64,000 nt of DNA, from positions 301,747-365,746 of the forward strand of contig QLIY01000009.1 in the NCBI GenBank assembly GCA_003260075.1, read 5' to 3'. Below are positions 48,383 through 59,557 of the stretch, piece by piece. Every line of letters starts with the position of its first letter. The first letter of the stretch is position 1. The notes below the pieces were generated by a model. It ran no database searches. It saw only the letters and a list, made by a program, of their open reading frames with translations, and was not told the DNA's origin. The stretch is from Phallusia mammillata. Lineage: Eukaryota > Chordata > Ascidiacea > Phlebobranchia > Ascidiidae. A program made the translations under genes and the position numbers.

Positions 48383-51300
48383 TCAAATCCCCTCAGGGTC
48401 CCTTCGTTGAAGTTCAACTGGGTATGACCCATAAAATTTTGTGGCAAGATTGCGAGCAGGTGGTTGGGCTTTTTGTTCTCTTTTTGCCTTCCGTAATAAA
48501 ATCTCATCACGCTTTTGTCGGTTCTTTTCCAGAAATGTTGGAGAACGCGTAATACTTGAAAAATCAAACAAAGTGGTGAATAAAACATACATATATTTTT
48601 TGTGATTCCAAGAATTTGTTTATGTGATCAAATTTGAAATATGTTCCGAGAGTATTTACTTATAGTTCATTGCAAAATATGTCGTATCCCTTAGTGTTCA
48701 CTTGTGTTTCCATGAAAAAAGGGCTAGTTATGACATAAGACACATTGAAAAAAATTTGACAAACTTGCACCCAACGTGTATTCAAGCATTATTAAGCTGA
48801 CAGGTAAAAATTTTATCAAAAAATATTCTTTTTGTGAGTTACATAAATTATCCTGTTTTGCTGGTTTCTACAGAGATAGTGTGTAAAATTTGCTATTGTA
48901 GATTTTAGTGTGTAGACTTACTTCAGATTTGTTTGAGGAAGTGAATATCCACCTTGGGCGTAATTTAAATATCGCTTTACTTTGTTTGGTTGATTTCTTG
49001 TTTCCCAACTCACTACCTGGTACTGTTTGCTACACAGTGGACAACAAACCTTGTTTGCCATCACATCTGAAACATAATAAATAAGACAACATGACTTCAG
49101 AGAAAGAAGATGGTCATATGTCATAGAATACAAGTTCTGTTAATTAATTTTGACAGTTACCTTGCATTAATCCCGGATGACCAGAATTACGAGCACATTG
49201 CATTGCATCATTGCCTTGAATATTTTGAAGTTGGGGGTCAGCATTATGCTGAAGTAGGCAGTTGGCACATTTACCTTGAGCATTTCGAGCTGCTAAATGT
49301 AGTGGAGTATCACCACTATCTATAAATACATGTGAACAAAATTTAAAAACTTATAAGCCAGAATTACACATAAGGTGATATGTACCATCAGCTACATCAA
49401 CATAGGCACCAGTTTCAAGCAACCAATGTAGCACATTCACAGCTCCATCCTTGCTGGCAAAATGAACTGCAGATCTTCCATTCCAGTCTAATGACTGTAG
49501 TTTTGCACCTGACAGAAACGAACATGAAGTAATTAGCATTACTAACTTCATACTTAAGGTTAATACAGTACTAACCCTGTTTTCCTAAAAACTGTAGGCA
49601 TTTCAAATGATTATTGGCAGCTGCATAGTGATGTGGGTTACGCCCAAGACTGTCTTTGGCATTTACGTCCCCATCTAAATTAACCAAAGTGCGCAAGCAG
49701 TTGATGCCTACAATAAAAAAGGAATGAAACTCACAACAGAAAAAACAACATCTTTAAAGACATACTTCCACTGGCAGCTGCAATGTGCATTGGTTGCCTG
49801 CCACGGTCATCAACCCTTTCAATGTCGACCCCAGCTTTGAACAGAACTTTTAGTATGTCTGCTTTATCTCTTAAACAGCACACATGAGATACTGTTCTAC
49901 CCTCCTTGTCTCCCAGCAGTGGATCACAACCTAATTGCAAAAAATAAGGTGGTAGTTGGAATAAACACCGTATTTTTTATTTTAATGGCTGTGGTCTTGC
50001 ATGACTTTTAATAATTTCTACCTCTACCAATGAGAATCTTGACGCACTCAGTTTCTCCATTTAAAGCTGAAAGGTGACAGGGTGTCTGTCCATTTGCATC
50101 CTGTTCATCAGCATTATCAACAAAAGCAGCTAAAAACATGTTTGTTTATTTAGCATCTGTCAATATTACAGAGTCACCACTTGCAAAACTAATTGAGAAA
50201 GTTTCACAAAATTTTACACTATTTCTTTTTCACAATCATAAATGTAAATTAACTTACTTAGAACATCAACCGCTTGTGGATGTCCCCCAATGCACGCTTC
50301 ATGCAATGCGATTCTGTGTGCAGAACTTTTGTTGTTTACATCTGCCCCACCCTATGAACACATATGTTATTAGTTCTTGGAACTTTTTAGGTATTATCTA
50401 ACATAGGCACAAAAAGCATGAACCTCAATAAGTGCCACTATGGTGTCCACTTGTCCATAAGCAGCAGCTCTGTGTAAAGCTGACCTCAATTCACCACCAG
50501 TGTCTCTGTTACTGCAATTAGGGTTGACCTAATTGAACAAAAAAATATTTTTAACTTTAACATCTGATAAAAAACTTTGTCTAAATAGGTAAAGTGAAAA
50601 AGAATATAAAGACCCGTTTAAATTGCTGTGCAAGCAATTACTTCCATAAACAGTGTTATCATAAACAAGATATGGGCAACATGCAAGCATGCACAAACTG
50701 CAAACATTACCAATTTAAGTGACCATGGCAATGTGTACATTAAAATATGGCTCTGTATTGATTAAAACAATTTTTAGTGGGATATTATGAAAATCATATT
50801 TCTTTACACCTGCAATTTATGCACAAAAAGACATAAAGACACTTGCAGCCATTCATGAAACAAGGACCTAAGATGGAGCAAGCAAAGGCACCAAATGTAA
50901 CACTTGTGCCTGCATTGGCATGGGATGCGCCGCCCTGACCCAATAAAATGAAAATGTGGAGAATTCAAACAACTGATAAAAGATTTCTTGAAACAAACAA
51001 GCAAAGGAATGAAGATACTGAAAACTATATGCTTCACAATCTTTAGATTTATGTTTAAGTATTCACATATTTTCTAATTTTTGTTTGAGGGACATATGAT
51101 CATTGCCAAAGTTATGGCTTCTATGATATGATCAGTTTTAATAGACATTTTTCTGATTTGTTTTGACAAGTGGCAACTAAATACCAAACCTTTAGTTTGC
51201 TGATTAACTCTTTGACTTGATCTACATCTCCAGTTTCTGCAGCGTGAATTAGCTGCTTTCCTTGGTTTACTAAACAAATTATACACTTTAGGTTTGTAAG

Positions 51301-51525
51301 TGTAAATTTTGTTTTTATGTTATGTCTCAATTATACGTTAATGTCAATTTGTCAAATAGTCATAAATGTACACAAGATATCAAACAACCACCAGTCTTTT
51401 TGTCCTAAACTAAATATTAGTTTCAAGCGAATTTATTACTTTCCTATCCTTTAGTAAATCGATGTATATTTTATTACAAAGTACTGTAAAAATAAAATGT
51501 TGTTTTTACCCAACTCGACCTCCAT
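48383..51525 (-). CDS. Ankyrin-repeat protein, family not identified
   Basis: Eleven exons (51525-51510, 51269-51190, 50528-50424, 50351-50258, 50129-50022, 49930-49766, 49707-49576, 49508-49386, 49319-49158, 49066-48922, 48554-48383) join in frame to 433 residues. Residues about 8-330 are ankyrin repeats; typical lines are QLIHAAETGDVDQVKELI, SALHRAAAYGQVDTIVALI, TPCHLSALNGETECVKILI, AVHFASKDGAVNVLHWLL and TPLHLAARNAQGKCANCLL. After them come a short cysteine pair (VCCPLCSKQY) and a basic, probably helical tail (KNRQKRDEILLRKAKREQK) ending DPEGI. No enzymatic domain is seen, so a scaffolding role is likely. The 16-nt first coding exon carries MEVEL. The ATG is 8 nt after a TATTTAG acceptor. 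I do not recognise the vertebrate orthologue. Confidence 0.88.
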
Positions 51526-52463
51526 CTTATTCACTAAATACGGGTTCAACTTCAAGAATGTTGCCACAGTAAACAATTTCGAAAAACCAAGGTAACGTAG
51601 TCTAAAATATTCACATCGGTTGGTGCGTAAACAAACTAATTTTATTCAGTCTCGGCGGGAATACCATAAGAGTAGTGCATGTACGAAACGAAAAATCATG
51701 ACACAACTTGCTAAACATGTCACATAAATTTACCTAGCCCTTTTCACATCAAATATTTTCCATCCTTGCAACATGAATCACTGAATTTCTCAGTTGTATG
51801 CCATGGCCTTCATTCTCAACATTTACTTCAGTTCAGGCAGTTCAGGTTTTTGTGCATGCGGTCACATAAGTATGAGCGATTGACACAATTACAAACACAC
51901 AAAATTGTTGCAAGTATCCAACAATTAACCACACAAATAAAACACAAAGGTTTTAAATCCACATTGAAAAGTCATGTTGCAGACACTTGGCCCAATATGG
52001 GTATAAGAGAAGTACCTTTGTTTAAAGAATTGAAATGAAAAAACGTGTAATTTAAAGGCACAAATGAGACAATTGCCTCTGTCAGTTCAATAACTTGTAT
52101 CCCAAGTATGCGCTACTTTAAATGTCAAGTTCGCATACAAAACACACAGCACCAGGACAAGACAACAAGAAATACACTAATTGAAGAAAAATATCAAGCA
52201 TATCATTGAGTAAATAAAAAGCACAGTCGGTACACTTTAGGTGGACTGTTGTTTATAATTTGCTTATACAATTTTGTAAGTCAAAATCCCTAAAAACGAA
52301 TCTAGGTTGTCTCTTACAAACTACCAACATGGTTGCCTCATAGGAACTAACCCCTTATTGTAGAGAAAAACTAACACTACATCCATCCATGAAAATAATG
52401 CACAATGTGTATGAAAAAAATAAATAGATATATCTTGTATGTATGCTTGATTTTTGTGCAACA
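51526..52463. other. Spacer between RAB33 and ankyrin gene, probably RAB33 3' UTR
   Basis: No coding gene. A minus-strand AATAAA (51646-51641) lies 0.8 kb past the RAB33 stop and about 105 nt before the acceptor-like site at 51535 that precedes the ankyrin start. The plus-strand frame at 51766-52038 is probably chance. Confidence 0.45.
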
Positions 52464-55400
52464 TTAACAACCACATGTTCCTTCAGACTGAGTTCGCAAA
52501 ACTTCCTTGTCAACTGACAGAACAGTTGCCCTGTTCATTTTTGGATAGTCCTGAGTCATCATAGGTTTTTGGCACTTCAGCTTATGTGCCAATGTAAGAA
52601 ATATTGCTTCAACGTTATCACATTCCTTGTCTTCCTTGGCAGAAGTTTCAAACAGGGGCATTGAATGAGCATCAGCAAACCTTTGGGCAATGTTTGTTTC
52701 AACCTGCACAACAATCACATAAGCCTGTTGTATTTTTCTTTTTTTTCTTATTTTTCAATTAATTATGTGATGAAATTTTTGTTCAGATTGTTGATAAATC
52801 ATACTTGTAGCAGGTCTAATTTAACTACGAAAAATTGCATCCACCTGTACTTGATTGGTGAGATCACATTTGTTTCCCACCAAAATGCGTGGCACAGAGG
52901 CATTTAATGAATGTTGGTCGCATTCCTCTAACCACATTGGCAAGCCTTGAAAAGATGCGAGCTAACAAAAAAAGTTAATTAATGAAATGAACAGATTTTT
53001 TACCCTTTTTATGGTTTAAATCAGCGGTTACCAAACTGGGGTCCGTACAGCAGTTTTCGAGAGTCCGCAATGAGAATTAGTCTTAAAAACTTTAAAGCAA
53101 TTTAAGAGGGCCCACAATGTACAGCAATGATTGCAATCACAATTGTAATTCAATAATAAACCTTGTTTTATGTTAGTCTTTAGTTAGCGAATGTTTTCAA
53201 CATTATAGCTGTATTATTATGCTATACTAGAAAAAAATATGCTTGATTATTTGGTATCATAGGGTGTTTTAGGATGTTTCTTGTGACATCATAAAGCATA
53301 TATTATGCTGCACTACCAGCTATCGGCGAATCGTTTGCATTAGTTAGAAAGTTGTTACGTTAAAAGAATCGTGACTGCATTAGTGTACTATAAGAAACAT
53401 GGGTTTTGTATTTTTCCTATAGTATTCTTAGATTTTTATATGGCTGCAAAATATCAAAATAATTGCCACAAGGGTCCACCAGTCAAAATTCTTAGAAAAG
53501 TTTGGGAACCGCTGGTTTAAATACAACATGTACCTTCGTAACATCATAGGTAAATACAACAGCATGGACATTTCTGTAATAATGAGGCACCATTGACTTT
53601 CTAAACCGCTCTTGTCCAGCTGTGTCCCACAGTTGCAACTGCAACAAAAAATTCAAACACTTTGCAACACTGTTACAGAGACAAAATAAATCACACTGCA
53701 GAAAGAAACCTACAGATAAGGAATACTGGTTCCTTTAATTATTAGAAGCGCTCTGCTTTGATAAGAAAGGCAGCAAAACATGTGAAATTACGTAAATTGA
53801 TGAAGGCAAGAGTTATTGGCAAACTGGTTTGAATGCATGTCACATTTGAGTTCATGTTTGCTGACATTTCAATTAAGCAGGAAAAGTAATTATCTAATCT
53901 ATGTGGAAATACAGACAAACAAACAAACCCGGAAGGGTGAATAAGCATTCACATCCTTTGAACATACACTATATATACATTGCCTATTTTGAAAGGAGTA
54001 TAATATCTTTTTATACAGGGTCTAATATTTGTTAATATTTCTGTGAACAGAAACTCAGAGATACCTACAAATCAAAGTTGCATTTCATGATATAACCATG
54101 GAAAGTTTAGTGCAGGGAGGTCAAACACAACAATCAAATTTAAACTACAGTTGCATATTTAAGACATAAGTTGCTTATCTTCTACAAATACAAATTGTTC
54201 AAATTTTATCCATGCTTTAAGGAAGCAGGTGGGGTTACATTCCACAAACTATCAAATACTTATAAACGGCTAGCAAGGTAGCCACAGTAAAACAAATCCA
54301 TTTTACCTGTGTGTCGCTAACAATGAATGTTAAATAACCTTTTTTATAACACGGTTTCGGTTAGAGAACGGGTCCTATATTTAAAATGAGTCTCATTTAC
54401 GTGAGACTTATTATAAATACAACATAAACACTGGATAAATAGTGTATATATGGGAACCAAATTTTTGCTACCCCCCCCCCCACGGTTTCGGTTAGAGAAC
54501 GGGTCCTATATTTAAAATGAGTCTCATTCACGAGAGACTTATTATAAATACAACATAAGCACTGGATAAATAGTGTATATATGGAAACCAAATTGTTGTT
54601 AAAAACACAGCACTAAGTTTGCTTTGCCTTAATTAGTTCTCCATCAATATCAACAGTTCGTTCACGAAAGTCAACTCCTATAGTAGCCTCTGTTTTGTCA
54701 GGGAATTTTCCTGCACAAAATCTGAATACAAAAACAAATATAAATGGTTTGCATGTAGCATTGCAGGTAACGGCAACACATCTATGCGATAAAATGGGTT
54801 GAACGCTTGGATATAGTGCTGGATTAACCAGTAGGCAAAGTAGGCACATGCCTAGAAGTCAGTCAAAAATCCAGGCCAGTTGCTCCCCCCCCCCCAGGTA
54901 ACGGCAACACATCTATGCGATAAAATGGGTTGAACGCTTGGACATAGCGCTGGATTAACCAGTAGGCAAAGTAGGAACATGCCTACAAGTCAGTCAAAAA
55001 TCCAGGCCAGTTGCAACAACGATCTTTGTGACAATGGTTTGGCAACACTGATAATTCTAATTTTTTAGTTGGCAACTCTGATATTCCGGTTATAAAATGT
55101 GCCTACAGGCCACTGAGGCCAGTAGACCATTAATCTGGCACTGCTTGGATATGAGGCTAAGAACATCATTGTGTTAATAATTTTAATAGTTTTGCAACTC
55201 TGACAAAGAGTGGCTTAAGTTGCTTACAACATAGTTTATTTTTCTTTACATCGTTACCAATCCTACTGTAAAAAATATGTTGCCTGTTTTAAACCCCCCC
55301 CCCTGTTAATAATTTTAATAGTTTTGCAACTCTGACAAAGAGTGGCTTAAGGTGCTTACAACATAGTTTATTTTTCTTTACATTATTACCAATCCTACTG

Positions 55401-55789
55401 TAAAAAATATGTTGCCTGTTTTAATCTTTTATTAGTTTTTTTAACTACCAGTAGTCCTTATGTTAAAGTTACTGTTTGTTTATGTTACCAATAGCCTTTA
55501 AACTGAAGATACTGTGTTTATGTTTTTGGTTAATATAAACAAATTGTTAATGGTTATGTTACCTCCCAAATAATACATGTATAATCAGTGACAAAATTGT
55601 TACAAACAAAATTTAATTTTTTTAATGGTTTTTGCAACAACATTTGTTTTTATCATATTCCTGAATACTTGGCACTAAAATGTACCTGTATGTCAAACAT
55701 GTTTTTCCTACATCAGAATCCCCAATCACAATAATTTTAAAAACTTTTCGCTGAACATCTTGGGCTTCTTCATCAACATTTTTTGCCAT
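52464..55789 (-). CDS. RAB33: Small GTPase RAB33
   Basis: RAB33 proteins act on Golgi transport and bind ATG16L1 in autophagy. Five exons (55789-55686, 54721-54628, 53638-53534, 52961-52845, 52703-52464) encode 219 residues. All GTPase motifs are present: GDSDVGKT (P-loop), [16 protein letters not shown] (switch I and the RAB33-specific segment), [19 protein letters not shown] and [16 protein letters not shown] and [11 protein letters not shown] match vertebrate RAB33A and RAB33B closely. The C-terminus GTCGC is a CXC signal for double geranylgeranylation. Intron 2 has a GC donor (AAG then GCAAAG) and holds other repeats. The ATG lies 12 nt after an acceptor-like ACTTTAG. Introns carry a MITE and three duplication joins. 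Confidence 0.95.
53022..53514. mobile_element. hAT-type MITE in RAB33 intron 3
   Basis: A 493-bp element begins CAGCGGTTACCAAACTGGG and ends GTTTGGGAACCGCTG, flanked by exact 8-bp duplications GTTTAAAT (53014-53021 and 53515-53522). Its right edge is about 11 nt from the 5' splice site of RAB33 exon 3, which is intact. Confidence 0.9.
54350..54598. repeat. Duplication joined by an 11-nt C run
   Basis: Copies at about 54350-54467 and 54481-54598 start CACGGTTTCGGTTAG and differ at a few bases. The C run is 54471-54481. It lies in RAB33 intron 2. Confidence 0.85.
54764..55014. repeat. Duplication joined by an 11-nt C run
   Basis: Copies at 54764-54883 and 54895-55014 start CAGGTAACGGCAACAC. 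The C run is 54885-54895. It lies in RAB33 intron 1. Confidence 0.85.
55172..55423. repeat. Duplication joined by a 10-nt C run
   Basis: Copies at 55172-55293 and 55304-55423 start TGTTAATAATTTTAATAG. The C run is 55294-55303. It lies in RAB33 intron 1. Confidence 0.85.
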
Positions 55790-57455
55790 GATCTTATGTA
55801 CCTAAAGTACAGTATTTATAAAAGATAAATTAACTTTTATGTAAACAGTATCAGCTAAGTTGATGCATACAACCTATCAATCATGTACATTAATGAGCAC
55901 TGATTTGCAAAAGCTTGGTAAGTATATTTACAATTACAACCAAATACTTGTAAATCATTTTGTATAACTGTCTATAAGTGATAATGTGTCAGAGCAATGG
56001 TTTTTGTACCAAGTATAAAATACAATGCTTTTATTATGTCTTCTTAGATAAATGTTGTTTTACAATTAATATGTGGTTTATGTTTTGACTTTACCACTAA
56101 AAATTTTTAGGCATCTCACGATTGTAAATAAAAATTAAAACTACCATGAATCATGCAAAAGGCTGAGTTCCCCAGAAATATCAAATAGAACTTGTCTAGC
56201 ATTTTTGGTATTTAAACGATGTAACCATTTTGTACCTTACTCATAAATGGGTCACTATCATTCTTTGTATTTTGTTCAATCTCAATGTATGCCATGTGAT
56301 AGAACAAAAACAATAGGTTTGCATTTGTGTTGTAAATACATGTTCCGAACTTATTACTATTGTTATTATTTGATTTCAGTTAAGGGTCAAACATGCATTA
56401 CATTTCATAGCTGCTATGACAAAAATTGGAGACAGTTGTATAAAGAATATTACAAACTGATTCTGTGTGAATGTGGATAACAAAGTGTTAACATCAAATT
56501 GAAATCCATTTGGAATTAAACGGTGTGTGTAAATTATCGTAGGTTAGTTGATAGCACACTGTTTGGCGACAACACTCATTTCCAGGCTATGTTTTGAAAA
56601 CAACAAGTGCACTTGTTCATGAACAGTGTGGCCTAACAAATGCTGCAAAAATTGCTTAAAATAATACAATGCTTAATAGAATACCAAGCGACTTGTCTAT
56701 CACAAACTAATTCCGGCTTATTATTTACCAAAACGTCGTTTTGTCGCTACAAACTCGTTTTTTGTTTGTTTACGAACTTATACATGTTACATTTTTGTCA
56801 ACTATATTTACATAAATTGGTGAACCGAGACCAACGCGGGCAATCAGGCGTAAATTATCTGAAAAGATGATAAATAAGAAACTATAACTGAAACTATAAC
56901 TAATTACCGCGGTTTAATTAACAATCTGCGAATATATTGGAGCCCAATTACAGCTTATAGCCAATTATCTAACTTAAACACTACAGCGCAAAACGTTGTA
57001 CCCCCCCCCCAAACTATAACTGAAAATATAACAAATTACCGCGGTTCAATTAACAATCTGCAAATATATTGGAGCCCAATTACAGCTTATAGCCCATTAT
57101 CTAACTTAAACACTACAGCGCAAAAAGTTATTTGTTGAAAGTGTTTAGGACGCACGATAAACAATATACTTTGTTCAATGAAAATCGCAGGATATTACCC
57201 ATGAAATTCCGATTTAGTTGTGTAGTTGTGCAAATTGAACTATTCCGTAGTTACTGGGAACGATTTAAAATAACAATTTCTGAATCAGCATCCTGTATTT
57301 CGCCAGAAAGCACATCCCGGCAATTGTGTTTGTCATTAAATCGCACGTGGAATTAAACGAATTGTATAATGTACATAAATTTTCGAACGTTTTAACGGAA
57401 AGTTTATTGCGGGGACAGATTTATTCGGCTGTTACCTAGAAGTGAGATAATTTGG
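55790..57455. other. Intergenic DNA between RAB33 and the WYD-repeat gene
   Basis: No gene is supported; scattered short frames show no domain. A duplication with a 10-nt C run lies at 56879-57129 (C run 57001-57010). The last part is the upstream region of the WYD-repeat gene. Confidence 0.5.
56879..57129. repeat. Duplication joined by a 10-nt C run
   Basis: Copies at 56879-56997 and 57011-57129 start AAACTATAACTGAAA and differ at several bases. The C run is 57001-57010. Confidence 0.85.
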
Positions 57456-57464
57456 CTATATAAA
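57456..57464 (+). promoter_or_regulatory. TATA box of the WYD-repeat gene
   Basis: CTATATAAA at about 57456-57464 sits about 40 nt upstream of the start codon, so transcription would start at about 57485 with a very short leader. Unlike most other genes here, no T-rich acceptor precedes the ATG. Strong TATA boxes with short leaders are usual for highly expressed secreted peptides. Confidence 0.65.
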
Positions 57465-57501
57465 TGAAGCTCGCAGTCATGCCTTCACCAAAAGCATCAG
57501 C

Positions 57502-57939
57502 ATGCAAGTTTTGACGTATCTTGCCGTCGTGTTGGTCCTGGGATCCCAGGTATCCCAAGGTCTCCCGAAAAGCAAACATGGTAAGTCCAAGAAGCCTCAT
57601 ACTTGGTATGATTCGGCTGACTACTGGTACGATTCGGCCGACTACTGGTACGATGGCAAGTCCAAGAAACCTCATACTTGGTACGATTCGGCTGACTACT
57701 GGTACGATAACAAGCCTATGAATGACCATACTTGGTACGACTCAGCTGACTACTGGTATGATTCGTCTGATTACTGGTACGATAGCAAGCCCAAGAATGA
57801 CCATACCTGGTACGATGCGGCTGACTACTGGTACGATAACAAGCCCAAGAATGACCATACCTGGTACGATGCGGCTGACTACTGGTACGATAGCAAGGCC
57901 AAGAAACCTCATACCTGGTACGATGCAGAGGAAAACTAA
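57502..57939 (+). CDS. Secreted Trp/Tyr/Asp repeat protein, novel
   Basis: A single-exon frame encodes 145 residues. An N-terminal signal peptide (MQVLTYLAVVLVLGSQVSQG) is followed by a short basic linker and then near-perfect repeats to the end. HTWYD occurs six times and DYWYD seven times, with linkers such as GKSKKP, NKPMND, SKPKND and SKAKKP between blocks. The composition is dominated by Trp, Tyr, Asp, Lys and His; there is no Cys. Codons inside the repeats are almost identical, so the array arose by recent tandem duplication. Other frames across the array are shadows. The linkers contain Lys pairs that could be cleavage sites, and two have GK, a possible amidation signal. It may be a peptide precursor, a metal-binding or an oxidisable structural protein; no homologue is recognised. 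A TATA box lies just upstream. Confidence 0.8.
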   Translation: MQVLTYLAVVLVLGSQVSQGLPKSKHGKSKKPHTWYDSADYWYDSADYWYDGKSKKPHTWYDSADYWYDNKPMNDHTWYDSADYWYDSSDYWYDSKPKNDHTWYDAADYWYDNKPKNDHTWYDAADYWYDSKAKKPHTWYDAEEN

Positions 57940-58180
57940 GGTAAATATAAACCCTGAAATTATGTAATCCAACCTGATATTTAGATATTAACTCAAATAA
58001 CTATCAAAGCAATGACCGCACGAATCACAAAGAAAGATTGCAATCTATTATTACAATCTTGTTTTAACTGACTAAAATCCTATATTGCAGGTTACGAAAG
58101 TACTCTAGAAACAGACGACGGAAACGATTTGACATCGAATTTTGTCTTTTTAGTCAAGAGTAAATGCTGCAAAAATAAAG
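57940..58180 (+). other. 3' UTR intron and poly(A) signal of the WYD-repeat gene
   Basis: The stop codon TAA is followed one base later by a donor (AAG then GTAAAT at about 57941). A TTGCAG acceptor lies at about 58090, so a 148-nt intron probably interrupts the 3' UTR. AATAAA at 58174-58179 would end the transcript. Confidence 0.55.
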
Positions 58181-58560
58181 GAAACTATACAGTTCGTGTG
58201 TTTACGATTATATTGTTCGATTGTGAGTAGTTTAGTTTGATCGTTCTGTAGATTTTTTAAACATTTAAGGAGATGAGCCCCCCCCCCCAAAGCAATGACC
58301 GCACGAATCAGAAAGAAAGATTGCAATCTATTATAACAATCTTGTTTTAACTGACTAAAATCCTATATTGCAGGTAACGAAAGTACTCTAGAAACAGACG
58401 ACGGAAACGAATTGACAACGAATTTTGTCTTTTTAGTCACGATTAACTGCTGCAAAAATAAAGGAAACTATACAGTTCGTGTGTTTACGATTATATTGTA
58501 CGATTGTGAGTAGTTTAGTTTGATCTTTCTGTTGATTTTTAAAACATTTAAGGAGATGAA
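58005..58560. repeat. 270-bp duplication joined by an 11-nt C run
   Basis: Copies at 58005-58277 and 58288-58560 start CAAAGCAATGACCGCACG. The C run is 58278-58288. Both copies contain the acceptor and poly(A) region of the WYD-repeat gene, so the right copy is a spurious second 3' end. Confidence 0.85.
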
Positions 58561-58895
58561 ATGATTAAAGTAGGTTGCATGCACTCATCTTGAATGTACT
58601 GAGAAACAAAAAGGGAGTCATTAATTGTCATCCCAGCATGTAGAACTGGTCATTGGTCACATTCATTGCTCAAAAGAAAGTGAAAATTTATTGGAAACAA
58701 GTCTCTACGAATATTGTTCCACTATGGCCACAGTGCTATAGTCAGGGTTGCCATTGAGACAGATCCGAGAATAGGGACACCCGAAAAATTACGTTTTCAT
58801 ACGAAACGAAACAAACCCTGTGCATTTATATGAACCATGACATTTTGCATGTCATATTTTTTTACCAGAAACAATCAGTTTCAGCCACTACTTGT

Positions 58896-58974
<79 letters not shown>

Positions 58975-59129
58975 ATACTTAGTGCATCTAACAACAGCTC
59001 TGGTCTAGGTTTACTTTTTTTTGACAAAATAAGCATGAAGTCAAAAACAAGGTCATTTCTTAGAAATAAGGACAACAGATTTTTCGAAGCCATTACCTTT
59101 CAAAATAAGGATAAATCTTAAAAATAAGG
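58561..59129. other. Intergenic stretch with C run
   Basis: No gene seen between the WYD-repeat gene and the J-protein gene apart from repeats. It includes the 78-nt C run. Confidence 0.5.
58897..58974. repeat. 78-nt C run
   Basis: Seventy-eight consecutive C, the longest run in the window, with no flanking duplicate seen. The poly-proline and poly-glycine frames across it are artefacts. Confidence 0.85.
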
Positions 59130-59535
59130 AGGGTATGGCAACCCTGGCTATATTTAGAGTGTTAAATGAGTAAACAGCTTGAACATCATTACCGAAATAC
59201 AGTGGAACTTAATAAAATAACGTAAAGTTACTTTCTGTCCCATATCAAAGCACATAAAACATTATATTTAGAAACTGGAATTAGGCATGTAGCAGGACAG
59301 AGGACCATATATTGGGTTAAAGCTGCCCCCCCCCCCCAGGGTATGGCAACCCTGGCTATATTTAGAGTGTTAAATGAGTAAACAGTTTGAACATCATTAC
59401 CAAAATACAGTGGAACTTAATAAAATAACCCAAAGTTATTTTCTGCCCCATATCAAAGCACATTAAACATTATCTTTTGAAACCAGAATTAGGCAGGTAG
59501 CAGGACAGATGACCATTTATTGGTTTAAAGCTGCA
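59130..59535. repeat. 200-bp duplication joined by a 12-nt C run
   Basis: Copies at 59130-59325 and 59338-59535 start AGGGTATGGCAACCCTGG. The C run is 59326-59337. It lies just beyond the J-protein stop codon. Confidence 0.85.
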
Positions 59536-59557
59536 AGCAATGATGGACAAACCATAT

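Noticed and set aside
51766-52038. 90-residue plus-strand frame
   Set aside because: Lies opposite the likely RAB33 3' UTR, with no domain or splice signals.
57436-57972. Long frames in other phases and on the opposite strand of the WYD repeat array
   Set aside because: Repeated DNA opens several frames at once. Only the frame with a signal peptide, TATA box and consistent repeat residues is kept.
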